DNA of 41,403 nucleotides, from assembly GCA_028700185.1 (NCBI GenBank), contig JAQVTF010000009.1, positions 1 to 41,403 of the forward strand, read 5' to 3'. The notes beneath the pieces were generated by a model. The model was not told the DNA's origin. It made no database searches and saw only the letters and a list, made by a program, of their open reading frames with translations. Source of the DNA: Desulfobacteraceae bacterium (GTDB taxonomy: Bacteria; Desulfobacterota; Desulfobacteria; Desulfobacterales; UBA2174). Positions 1 to 7,008 of the stretch are shown piece after piece. The first letter of the stretch is position 1. The number at the start of each line of letters is the position of its first letter. The translations under genes and the position numbers were made by a program.

Positions 1-807
1 TTCGCCCATGCGGCCGAACCGGTGGCCCCCTCGGTGGTGGACACCTTCGGGCGCACGCCTTCGGCTTTGACGACAGACCAGATCGCCCGGATCGTGGAGC
101 GCTTCGCCGAAGCGGCGGGTCGTGTTGAAAAAGCCGGTTTCGACATGGTGGAGCTCCACGCCGGCACCGGCTACCTGCTGGCCGAGTTTCTCTCCCCGCA
201 CACCAACCGGCGCGATGACGCTTACGGCGGCAATCTGGAGAACAGGCAACGCTTTCCCCTGGCGGTGTTGGCCGCGGTGAAAGAGACGGTGGGCCGGTTT
301 CCGGTGGGCTGCCGCCTGCTGGTGGACGAGTGGATGGACGACGGGCTGAAGCCCGAAGAATCGACGCGCTTTGCCCGGAACCTGGAAGCCGCCGGCATCG
401 CCTACATCTCGGCCATGGGGGGCACCTACGAGTCCTTCGGGCGGCCCGAGATCATCGAGCGCAGCCGCCAGCCCGGGTACATGCTGGCGCTGTCCGCCGC
501 CGTCAAGGAGGGCGTCCAGGTGCCGGTGATCGCCGCCGGTCGCCTGGCCACCGGCGCCGTTTGCGAGAACGCCATCGCCGAAAAGAAGACGGACCTCATT
601 GGACTGGCCCGGGTCCTATGGGCCGATCCGGACTGGCCGCGGAAGGTGGCCGAAGGCCGCGAGGAGGAGATCGTTCACTGCAACCCCGACTGCGGCGACG
701 CCTGTATGCAGATGGTGATGAAGGGCCGGCCGGCGCTTTGCGTGAGCTGGCCGACGGAAAAAATGAAAGCCTGGAAGGCGAAGTTCGCCGGAGGGAAAAC
801 GCCATGA
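1..807 (+). CDS. Old Yellow Enzyme-family NADH:flavin oxidoreductase, 5' partial
   Basis: The reading frame is open from base 1, so the N-terminal part of the FMN barrel lies outside the window. The visible 268 residues cover the second half of an OYE-type TIM barrel: the ELHAGTGYLLAEFLSPHTN block, the RRDDAYGGNLENR block that is diagnostic of the family, and the C-terminal phosphate-binding segment (PVIAAGRLATG, then GLARVLWADPDWPRK). Near the end is a cysteine set CX3CX3CX11C (CNPDC, GDAC, then C after KGRPAL). It resembles the 4Fe-4S motif of 2,4-dienoyl-CoA reductase relatives. The long C-terminal FAD/NAD domain of those enzymes is absent, since the protein stops about 20 residues later. 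The likely role is reduction of an activated C=C bond of an unknown substrate. The stop overlaps the start of the LarA-like gene by ATGA, so the two are probably co-translated. Confidence 0.85.
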   Translation, partial: FAHAAEPVAPSVVDTFGRTPSALTTDQIARIVERFAEAAGRVEKAGFDMVELHAGTGYLLAEFLSPHTNRRDDAYGGNLENRQRFPLAVLAAVKETVGRFPVGCRLLVDEWMDDGLKPEESTRFARNLEAAGIAYISAMGGTYESFGRPEIIERSRQPGYMLALSAAVKEGVQVPVIAAGRLATGAVCENAIAEKKTDLIGLARVLWADPDWPRKVAEGREEEIVHCNPDCGDACMQMVMKGRPALCVSWPTEKMKAWKAKFAGGKTP

Positions 808-2129
808 AGATTCGACTGCCCTGGGGACAAGAGGCCATCGAACTGGACCTACCCGAGACCTGGACCGTAATCACCCCGCAAGCCGAAGGGGCGCCGCCCC
901 CCGACGCCCCCGACGAGGCGGCCATCGTCTCCCGTGCTCTGGCCGATCCGGTGGGCGCCGCCCCACTGGCCCAACGGGACCTGGCGGGCAAACGGGTGTT
1001 GGTGGTCACCGACGACAACACGCGCCCCACGCCGGTGGCCCGTTTTTTTCATCTGGTCCTGGCGGCCCTGGAAGAAGCCGGGGCACGGCCGGCCGATATC
1101 CTGGTCATGCCGGCCCTGGGCATTCACACCGCCATGAGCGAAGCGGAAATGGCGGCCAAGATCGGTTCCGAGCACCTCGGCCGCGTGGCCTGGCGCAACC
1201 ATGATGCCTTCGACGCCGCGGTATGCCGGGAATTCGGCGTCACGCCCCGGGGCACCCCGGTGGTGCTCAACCGGGCCGTGGCCGAGGCCGATGTCATCGT
1301 TTCCCTCGGGCTCATCGAGCCGCATCTGTGGGCCGGGTTCGGCGGCGGGCTGAAAAACATCCTGCCCGGGTTGGCCTCGGCCGCTTGCATCGGCGCCCAT
1401 CACAGCGTCATCGCCGAGCCGCCCTACCTTTTCAACCGGGTGGGCATGGCGCCGGAGGCCAATTCCTTTCGCCTCGACCTGGAGGCGATCCGCCCGATGA
1501 TTGCCGCCGACATCTTCTGCCTCAATGTGGCCCTGAATCCCGCCGGCGGCATCATCGGGGCCTTCGCCGGTGATCCCGTCGCCGCCCACCGGGCCGGGGT
1601 GGCCTTCAACCAGCAGGTGGCCGGTCGGCACCTGGACGCCCCGGTGGACGGAATCATCGTCAACAGCCACCCGATGGACATCAATTTCAAGCAGAGCATG
1701 AAATGCGTGGGCAACTCCCTGCCGGCCCTGAGGCCCCGGGGGGTGGTGATGGGGTTTTTGCGGGCCGAGCGCGGCATCGACGACATCGTGGTGCCGGAAA
1801 AGGGGAAACCCCTCTGGCTGACCAAGGCCATCCTGCGCCTGCTGGGGCCGGGGCGGGTGATGGGGTTTCTCGAAAAGATCCGGCCGGGACTCAACGTGGA
1901 GGAGAAGTTCCTGCTCTACTATTCCATGCAGCTGGTGCGTCAGTACGACCTGTTCTTTCACGTGCCGCGTCTCAGCGACGAGGAGGTGAAGCGCCTGGGG
2001 TTCTTCAGACCCTGCGCCGAACCCGGGCAGGTGATCGCCGCCGGCCGAAAAGCCCTGGGGGCCAAGGCCCGGGTGGCGGTGTTTGCCGAGGGCGGGGCGA
2101 CCTTTCCCATCGTGGGTCAACAAAGGTAA
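804..2129 (+). CDS. larA: LarA-family nickel-pincer-dependent 2-hydroxyacid racemase/epimerase
   Basis: This 441-residue protein belongs to the lactate racemase (LarA/DUF2088) family, which interconverts stereoisomers of 2-hydroxy acids using a nickel pincer nucleotide. The key residues are all in place, at the numbers known from the Lactobacillus enzyme: His108 (ALGIHTAM), His174 and Lys184 (EPHLWAGFGGGLKNILPG, the lysine that tethers the cofactor) and His200 (GAHHS). The N-terminal DDNTRPTP motif matches the substrate-binding loop. The start at 804 was chosen because it gives an ATGA overlap with the upstream OYE gene and the usual family length; the same frame is open further upstream but only as a shadow of that gene. 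The cofactor-making genes larB, larC and larE are not in the window. The family also includes malate and other racemases, so lactate is not assured as substrate. Confidence 0.85.
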   Translation: MKIRLPWGQEAIELDLPETWTVITPQAEGAPPPDAPDEAAIVSRALADPVGAAPLAQRDLAGKRVLVVTDDNTRPTPVARFFHLVLAALEEAGARPADILVMPALGIHTAMSEAEMAAKIGSEHLGRVAWRNHDAFDAAVCREFGVTPRGTPVVLNRAVAEADVIVSLGLIEPHLWAGFGGGLKNILPGLASAACIGAHHSVIAEPPYLFNRVGMAPEANSFRLDLEAIRPMIAADIFCLNVALNPAGGIIGAFAGDPVAAHRAGVAFNQQVAGRHLDAPVDGIIVNSHPMDINFKQSMKCVGNSLPALRPRGVVMGFLRAERGIDDIVVPEKGKPLWLTKAILRLLGPGRVMGFLEKIRPGLNVEEKFLLYYSMQLVRQYDLFFHVPRLSDEEVKRLGFFRPCAEPGQVIAAGRKALGAKARVAVFAEGGATFPIVGQQR

Positions 2130-2133
2130 TAAA

Positions 2134-2162
2134 TTGACTTTGTTGGATTATTTGAGTATGAA
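2134..2162 (+). promoter_or_regulatory. Putative sigma70-type promoter of the hsd island
   Basis: TTGACT (2134-2139), a 17-base spacer and TATGAA (2157-2162) lie in the gap between the LarA-like gene and hsdM. They are placed to drive the whole ATGA-linked island, with a leader of about 90 bases. The call rests on motif match and spacing only. Confidence 0.45.
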
Positions 2163-2260
2163 CATGCCGTTTTGAGTAAACCGAAAAGAGATGGCGCCAT
2201 GAACGGTGAATCCTGAGACCCTGCCGGATGAAAGAGTCGGTGGGGTTTTGTGTTTGAGAA

Positions 2261-4011
2261 ATGGAGAATCCATTGGCACAACTGGAACACATTGAGGCCA
2301 TTGAAAAAAGACTCTGGAACGCAGCGGACACGATGCGGGCGAATTCCAACTACGCCAGCAACGAGTATTTTTTGCCCGTCATGGGCCTGATTTTTCTGCG
2401 ACATGCCTATAGCCGTTTTTTGGCGGTCAAGAATACCATCGAAGCCGACCTCCCCCAGCGGGGCGGCAAAACGCGAGCGCTGAGCAAGGAGGACTTTTCC
2501 CGGAAGAGCGCCATTTTCTTGCAGCCCAAGGCACAGTTCGACCACTTGGTCGCGTTGACCGGCAGCGACGACCGTGCCAGGGCCATCATCGATGCCATGG
2601 AGTCCATCGAGGCCGACTACGAAAGCCTGCGCGGCGTCCTGCCCAAAAGCGAATATCAGGAACTCGACAACGAGGTCATCGGCCAGCTTTTGCGCATCCT
2701 CAACCCCGATGAGCTCAAGCGCGTCTCCGGAGATGTCTTCGGCCGCATCTACGAGTATTTTCTGACCCAGTTCGCCGACCAGAAAGCCCATGACGGCGGT
2801 GAATTCTTCACGCCGGTCTCGCTGGTTTCTCTGATTGCCCATGTCATCGACCCCCAGGGCGGGACGGTGCTCGACCCGGCCTGCGGCTCCGGCGGCATGT
2901 TCGTGCAGAGCGCCAGAACCGTGGAAGAGCGCGGCCAAAGTCCAACCGAGCGACTCACTTTTTACGGCCTTGAGAAGAACGCCACGACCATCCGCCTGGC
3001 CAAGATGAACCTGGCCGTTCACGGCCTGGAAGGCGATATCCAGAAGGCCATCACCTACTACGATGATCCTCACGATATGGTGGGAAAGGCCGACTTCGTG
3101 ATGGCCAATCCCCCTTTCAACGTCGATGAGATCGATGCGGACAAGGTCAAGAGCGACCCGCGCCTGGCCTTCGGCCTGCCCGGTGTCAACAAGAAGGGCA
3201 AGGTCTCCAATGGCAATTACGTCTGGATCAGCTATTTTTACAGTTATCTGAATGAGCATGGCCGGGCGGGGTTTGTCATGTCGTCCCAGGCTTCCAGCGC
3301 CGGGCGCGACGAGGCCAAGGTCCGGCAGAAGCTAGTGGAAACCGGCGATGTGGATATCATGATCGCCATCCGCTCAAACTTTTTCTACACCCGCACCGTC
3401 CCCTGCGAGCTGTGGTTTATTGATCGGGGCAAGCCCGATCAACCCTCACCCCCGGCCCCTCTCCCAGAGGGCGAGGGTAGATTTTTCGAGCCGCTCAACC
3501 GAAAAGATCACGTGCTGATGATAGATGCCAGAAACATCTATCGAAAAGTCACACGGAAAATCTATGATTTTTCGCCTGAGCAGGAGCAGAACATTCTGGC
3601 CATCGTCCGTCTTTATCGGGGGCAGCCCGAAAAGTACCTCGATACCGTGGCTACCTACTGCCGGCGCATGTTGGCAGAGGGCGAGGGATGTTTCCTGCTT
3701 CAAAGCGGCGGTGGTGAGGCGAGCGAACCCTTGCCTTCTTTTCAGGCCGCTCTGGCAGCTTTGCTCCGGGCGATCACGCCGTTTCTGGAAACACTGGGCT
3801 GGTCAAACTGGTGGACCGGTCCGAGATCGCGGCCAACGATTGGTCTCTTACCCCAGGTCGTTACGTCGGTGTTGCCCCCGAGGAAGAAGACGAAAACTTC
3901 GACTTCGAAGAGGCCTTGCGGGAAATCCATGTGGAGTTGGAGGATCTGAACGCTGAAGCCGTGCAGCTCGCGGCGACGATCAAGAAGAATTTCGAGGAGC
4001 TGGGGATATGA
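2261..4011 (+). pseudogene. hsdM: Type I restriction-modification DNA methyltransferase subunit HsdM, damaged C-terminal third
   Basis: This is the adenine methyltransferase subunit of a type I R-M enzyme. The N-terminal helical domain and the catalytic domain look whole: FGRIYEYFLTQFA, then GGEFFTPVSLV, the AdoMet motif DPACGSGG (residues 205-212) and the catalytic NPPF (283-286). After residue 390 the gene is abnormal. About 20 residues (around PSPPAPLPEGEG) are encoded by an in-frame palindromic repeat. Near base 3795 the frame then jumps from the ITPFLETLG segment to the usual HsdM ending (KLVDRSEIAANDWSLTPG to KKNFEELGI, ending at 4011). Compared with my recollection of close HsdM proteins, roughly 150 residues are missing at that join, as well as the frame being shifted. 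Left as it is, the frame runs to 3949 with an unrelated tail. The methyltransferase core could still fold, but the C-terminal contact with HsdS is probably lost. Confidence 0.8.
3443..3478 (-). repeat. Palindromic intragenic repeat (copy 1, inside hsdM)
   Basis: This GC-rich element reads, on the minus strand, TGGGAGAGGGGCCGGGG followed by TGAGGG, with a short CCCTC..GAGGG style palindrome at its left half. The same element occurs inverted at 9605-9642 in hsdR; the shared 24-base core matches at about 22 positions. It is inserted in frame, adding Pro- and Gly-rich residues to HsdM. It resembles the widespread REP-like or protein-coding palindromic elements of proteobacteria. Confidence 0.7.
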
Positions 4012-4580
4012 CCATTTCCAAACTGCTCCAGTCCGACGAAGGCAAAACCCTGGAAAGCATGGGCATTCTCCTGCCCGGCCTGACCATCGAAGAGATGAAA
4101 CAAGGCACCTCCCGGATTCGCAACCCGGTCATCGCCCGCGTTTTCAAGGAACTTCACCTGATCGAACAATGGGGCACCGGTGTGCGCCGCATATTTGCTG
4201 AGGCCAGGGAGCTGGGGCTGCCGGAACCGAAAATCGAGGAAATCGCCTTGCGCCTGCGTTTCACCGTCTATCTGGCGAAGCCGCATCGCATACCGGCGGA
4301 TACGCGCAAGGCGATGACTGAAGAAAAAGTAGAGGCAACAACCCAGCAAGTAACCCAGCAAGTAAAAAGGCTGTTGGCCGTCTGTGTCGGAGAATGGAGC
4401 CGGGCAGAGCTTATGAAATCCATCGGCTTGAAAGACAGGGTCACTTTCGCCAGGAACTATCTGGAACCGGCTCTCGCCAAAGGCTTTGTCGAAATGACCC
4501 AGCCGGATTCTCCGACAAGTCCGACCCAGAAATACCGCCTGACCGAAAAGGGGAAGAAACTGTTGGAGGGCGGGAAATGA
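4008..4580 (+). CDS. Shrunken AlbA_2/RecG-like ATP-binding transcriptional regulator homologue with C-terminal winged helix
   Basis: The first 16 residues (MTISKLLQSDEGKTLE) match the start of an AlbA_2 (schlafen-like) domain protein. From residue 17 the protein is already in the C-terminal part of the RecG-like ATP-binding domain (LPGLTIEEMKQGTSRIRNP, LIEQWGTGVRRI). It then has a glutamine-rich linker (ATTQQVTQQVK) and a winged helix (residues 130-190, ending RLTEKGKKLLE). A normal relative is about 450-500 residues, like the intact paralogue at 7005-8438; here only 190 remain, with the centre removed without loss of frame. The gene starts in an ATGA overlap with the end of hsdM and ends in another with the next small frame. 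Full function is unlikely, but the DNA-binding tail might still be made. Confidence 0.7.
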   Translation: MTISKLLQSDEGKTLESMGILLPGLTIEEMKQGTSRIRNPVIARVFKELHLIEQWGTGVRRIFAEARELGLPEPKIEEIALRLRFTVYLAKPHRIPADTRKAMTEEKVEATTQQVTQQVKRLLAVCVGEWSRAELMKSIGLKDRVTFARNYLEPALAKGFVEMTQPDSPTSPTQKYRLTEKGKKLLEGGK

Positions 4581-4714
4581 ACAGTTATGGAACAGCCTGC
4601 TACGCTATTTGTGCAGCGACCCTTTGCGCAATTGCCGGACTGGAGGTCCTAAACGAGAAGGCGGCGAGACTGACAACGAGGATCAGGAGGACTTTCGAGA
4701 GGCTGGTGGCATGA
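4577..4714 (+). pseudogene. Short frame resembling a second HsdM C-terminal tail
   Basis: This 45-codon frame begins in an ATGA overlap with the preceding gene and ends in an ATGA overlap with hsdS. Its second half, VLNEKAARLTTRIRRTFERL, looks like the last helix of an HsdM subunit (compare DLNAEAVQLAATIKKNFEEL at the end of the hsdM gene just upstream). The first half is unrecognised and cysteine-rich, and does not look like a normal protein. The likeliest explanation is a leftover 3' end of another hsdM allele, left when the genes between were exchanged or deleted. It could also be a small translated leader for hsdS. The homology rests on one short helix. Confidence 0.4.
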
Positions 4715-5907
4715 AATGGAAACAAAAGAGCCTCGATGAATTGGGCTATGTCAGTCGTGGGCGATCTCGGCACAGACCCCGAGATGCCGCGCACCTCTAT
4801 GGTGGACCGTATCCATTCGTGCAAACGGGAGATGTGAAGCACGCAGGATTGTATCTCTCCGAATACTCACAGACTTACAGCGAAGCGGGGCTGGCCCAAA
4901 GCCGTATGTGGCCAGCTGGTACGCTTTGTATCACTATTGCAGCCAACATCGCTGATACTGCAATCCTTGGTTTTGAGGCGTGTTTCCCGGATAGCGTGAT
5001 TGGCTTTATCCCTGATGACAAAAAGGCAGACGCACGTTTCATCAAGTATCTTTTTGGCGCATTATTACAACGTAAGTACAAGCAGTTCACACAGGGGGCT
5101 GCGCAGGACAACCTGAGTCAAGCCAAGCTCCTATCATTGAAATTTCCGATACCGGCAATCACAGAGCAGAAGCAGATTGCTGGTGTTCTCTCCGCCTACG
5201 ACGACCTGATCGAAAACAACCGGCGGCGGATTCAGTTGCTGGAGCAGGCGGCGCGGCTGCTCTACAAGGAATGGTTTGTCCACCTCCGCTTCCCCGGCCA
5301 CGAACATACCAAAATCGTCGATGGCGTGCCGGAGGGGTGGGAGAAGAAGATGTTGGGAGATGTTGCAGCTACAAACGCAGAAAGCTACAAAGCGAACAAT
5401 CTGCCCAATGAGATCAACTATATAGACATCTCATCGTTAAAGCGGGGACGAATACTTTCGAAGAACAAAATGCCATCGCCAGAAGCTCCGGGCCGGGCAC
5501 GTCGTATAGGAGCTGACGGAGACGTTATTTGGTCAAATGTCCGCCCCAATTTACGAGCGTATGCCCTTGTTCTTGAGCCAGACGAAAATGATGTATTTTC
5601 AACAGGATTCACGATTCTGTCACCTATGGTTATCCCCTTTTCTTATCTGTATTTGTTCGCAACCACAGATGAATTTGTTGGTCATTTGGTAAATCAGACA
5701 ACGGGCGCAAGTTACCCAGCGGTAAGACCAGACGACTTCGAAAGGGCGGAGATCCTTTTGCCAGCTCAGAGCGTGCTCAAAATCTTCCATGAAAAGATGG
5801 AGCCTGCATTTCGAATGATTCAAGTCCTTGAAAAGGAGACAAACGCGCTTGCCAAAGCCCGTGACCTCCTCCTGCCCAAACTGATGAACGGAGAGGTGGC
5901 GGTATGA
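4711..5907 (+). CDS. hsdS: Type I restriction-modification specificity subunit HsdS
   Basis: HsdS holds the two target-recognition domains that set which DNA sequence is methylated and cut. This 398-residue protein has the expected layout. Recognition domain 1 spans about residues 5-160 and ends in LSLKFPIPAITEQKQIAGVLSAYDDLIENN. A conserved helical spacer follows (RRRIQLLEQAARLLYKEWF). Recognition domain 2 spans about 210-370 and starts at VPEGWEKKMLGD. A second helix ends in LLLPKLMNGEV. The start at 4711 was chosen because it gives an ATGA overlap with the frame before it and begins exactly at the recognition domain (MKWKQKSLDELG); the open frame upstream encodes no recognisable protein. 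Unlike hsdM and hsdR around it, the gene seems undamaged. Its stop overlaps the next gene by ATGA. Confidence 0.9.
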   Translation: MKWKQKSLDELGYVSRGRSRHRPRDAAHLYGGPYPFVQTGDVKHAGLYLSEYSQTYSEAGLAQSRMWPAGTLCITIAANIADTAILGFEACFPDSVIGFIPDDKKADARFIKYLFGALLQRKYKQFTQGAAQDNLSQAKLLSLKFPIPAITEQKQIAGVLSAYDDLIENNRRRIQLLEQAARLLYKEWFVHLRFPGHEHTKIVDGVPEGWEKKMLGDVAATNAESYKANNLPNEINYIDISSLKRGRILSKNKMPSPEAPGRARRIGADGDVIWSNVRPNLRAYALVLEPDENDVFSTGFTILSPMVIPFSYLYLFATTDEFVGHLVNQTTGASYPAVRPDDFERAEILLPAQSVLKIFHEKMEPAFRMIQVLEKETNALAKARDLLLPKLMNGEVAV

Positions 5908-6285
5908 GCTGTCTCAAGGCAATCGAGAAAAGGGTCTTTGAAGACCTGTTCGGGATGGCGAGCGGTTATGTGCTCGACTTCTCAGACAACACCTTTGCCG
6001 ACGACCCCAATTTGGTGCCGGTGATAGAGTCCCGTTTGGCGGAAGCGCAGAATTGTCTGGCGTCCGCTCCGCTGGCGACCGTCTTTCTGTGCGGAAGCAT
6101 CCTGGAAGGCATCCTGCTTGGCGTCGCCTTGCAAAAGCCCAAAGAGTTCAACCAGGCCGCCAACTCGCCGAAGGGTAAGGAGAACGCAGCTCGCATACAA
6201 ATTCACACCCGACAAGCATACGGCCGAGATCTGCCTGCAAGTACTCAAGGCAGCCATCGCCGATTTATCAGGAGGCCGGAAATGA
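5904..6285 (+). pseudogene. Broken hypothetical gene of a type I R-M accessory family
   Basis: The beginning (KAIEKRVFEDLFGMASGYVLDFS) and a middle block (LATVFLCGSILEGILLGVAL, PKEFNQAANSPKG) match a conserved hypothetical protein I recall beside hsd genes, normally about 250-300 residues. Here the frame jumps after about 30 residues straight to the middle block, so an internal segment seems to be missing. At about 6198 it joins out of frame to the normal C-terminus, which reads in another frame from 6199 (KFTPDKHTAEICLQVLKAAI) to a TGA at 6283-6285. The nominal frame continues uselessly to 6365. Two deletions, one frame-breaking, are the simplest account. No biochemical function is known to me. 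It starts in an ATGA overlap with hsdS. Confidence 0.65.
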
Positions 6286-6312
6286 GCTGTCGCAATAGGC
6301 AGATGGAGCTTT

Positions 6313-6336
6313 GTGGACAAGTTGGACGGTGTGGAC
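6313..6336 (+). repeat. 9-bp-periodic (G/T)TGGAC repeat, leader copy
   Basis: Three units begin at 6313 (GTGGAC), 6322 (TTGGAC) and 6331 (GTGGAC), exactly 9 bases apart with variable three-base spacers. They end 21 bases before the start of the four-helix-bundle gene, which carries two further arrays of the same unit inside its coding sequence. Confidence 0.75.
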
Positions 6337-6357
6337 GTTGTAAAACCGGGTGGGATC

Positions 6358-7008
6358 ATGTCTGAGCTGATTCCAAAGCATGGCGGTTACCGGAAGCTTA
6401 AAAGCTTTCAGGTGGCCCAACTAGTGTATGACGTGACGGTGCGGTTTTGCGATAAATATATTGACCGATTCAGCCGAACCAAAGACCAGATGGTGCAGGC
6501 GGCGCGGTCGGGCGTACAGAATATTGCCGAAGGTTCGCAGGCGTCGGCGACCTCGAAGAAGACCGAGCTCAAGCTCACCCAGGTGGCCCGCGCCAGCCTG
6601 GAGGAGCTGAAACTTGACTACGAGGATTTCCTGCGACAGCGGGGACTGGCCCAATGGGAGCGGGAGAACCCGCTCCGGCAGGCGCTGATCGACCGGCGCT
6701 GTCAAACCGCCGACGAAGTGGCGGCCTGGGTGCTTGAGGTGGCGAAGAGAGGTGGACAAACTGGACATAGTGGACGGAGTGGACAAACTTCTGATCCAGG
6801 CTCCCAGTCCACCGAGTCCACAAGGTCCACTCTGTCCACCAAAACCTATCCCGAGCTTTCCGCCAATGCCGCGCTCGTTCTGCTGGCAGTGGCCTGTTCT
6901 CTCCTTGACCGACAAGTCGAGCGGCTGGCGCAAGATTTCGAGAAGGAAGGCGGATTCACCGAGCGCCTGTACAAAATCCGCATCGCCAAACGGAGGAATG
7001 CACCATGA
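6358..7008 (+). CDS. Four-helix-bundle protein with C-terminal suffix domain
   Basis: This is a 216-residue protein. Residues 10-125 form a four-helix-bundle (S23-type/diversity-generating accessory-like) domain: KLKSFQVAQLVYDVTVRFCDKYI, then MVQAARSGVQNIAEGSQA and SLEELKLDYEDFL. A low-complexity linker follows, rich in Gly/Ser/Thr (SGRSGQTSD, STESTRSTLSTK). A conserved C-terminal suffix comes last (ANAALVLLAVACSLLDRQVE to GGFTERLYKIRIAKR). The linker is encoded by an inverted array of 9-bp repeats. The start at 6358 was chosen because it begins the conserved domain (MSELIPKHGGYRKL) directly after the leader repeat. The stop overlaps the next gene by ATGA. Family members often sit in type I R-M loci; no catalytic role is known, and a structural or nucleic-acid-binding role is a guess. 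Confidence 0.75.
   Translation: MSELIPKHGGYRKLKSFQVAQLVYDVTVRFCDKYIDRFSRTKDQMVQAARSGVQNIAEGSQASATSKKTELKLTQVARASLEELKLDYEDFLRQRGLAQWERENPLRQALIDRRCQTADEVAAWVLEVAKRGGQTGHSGRSGQTSDPGSQSTESTRSTLSTKTYPELSANAALVLLAVACSLLDRQVERLAQDFEKEGGFTERLYKIRIAKRRNAP
6752..6839. repeat. Inverted array of 9-bp units: four GTGGACNNN then four GTCCACNNN
   Basis: GTGGAC (one unit is CTGGAC) starts at 6752, 6761, 6770 and 6779. After a 22-base centre, GTCCAC starts at 6807, 6816, 6825 and 6834. Both arms have a strict 9-base period, so the six-base cores pair in register and the three-base spacers bulge or pair partly, giving a potential 33-base stem. The array lies in frame within the four-helix-bundle gene, encoding its Ser/Thr/Gly linker. 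Confidence 0.85.

Noticed and set aside
849-2123. A 424-codon minus-strand frame opposite the LarA-like gene.
   Set aside because: His/Gly/Pro-rich shadow; the plus-strand protein has all LarA active-site residues.
6752-6839. The 9-bp-periodic array considered as a CRISPR array.
   Set aside because: Units are six bases with three-base spacers, far too short, and the second half is inverted. It is a coding inverted repeat.
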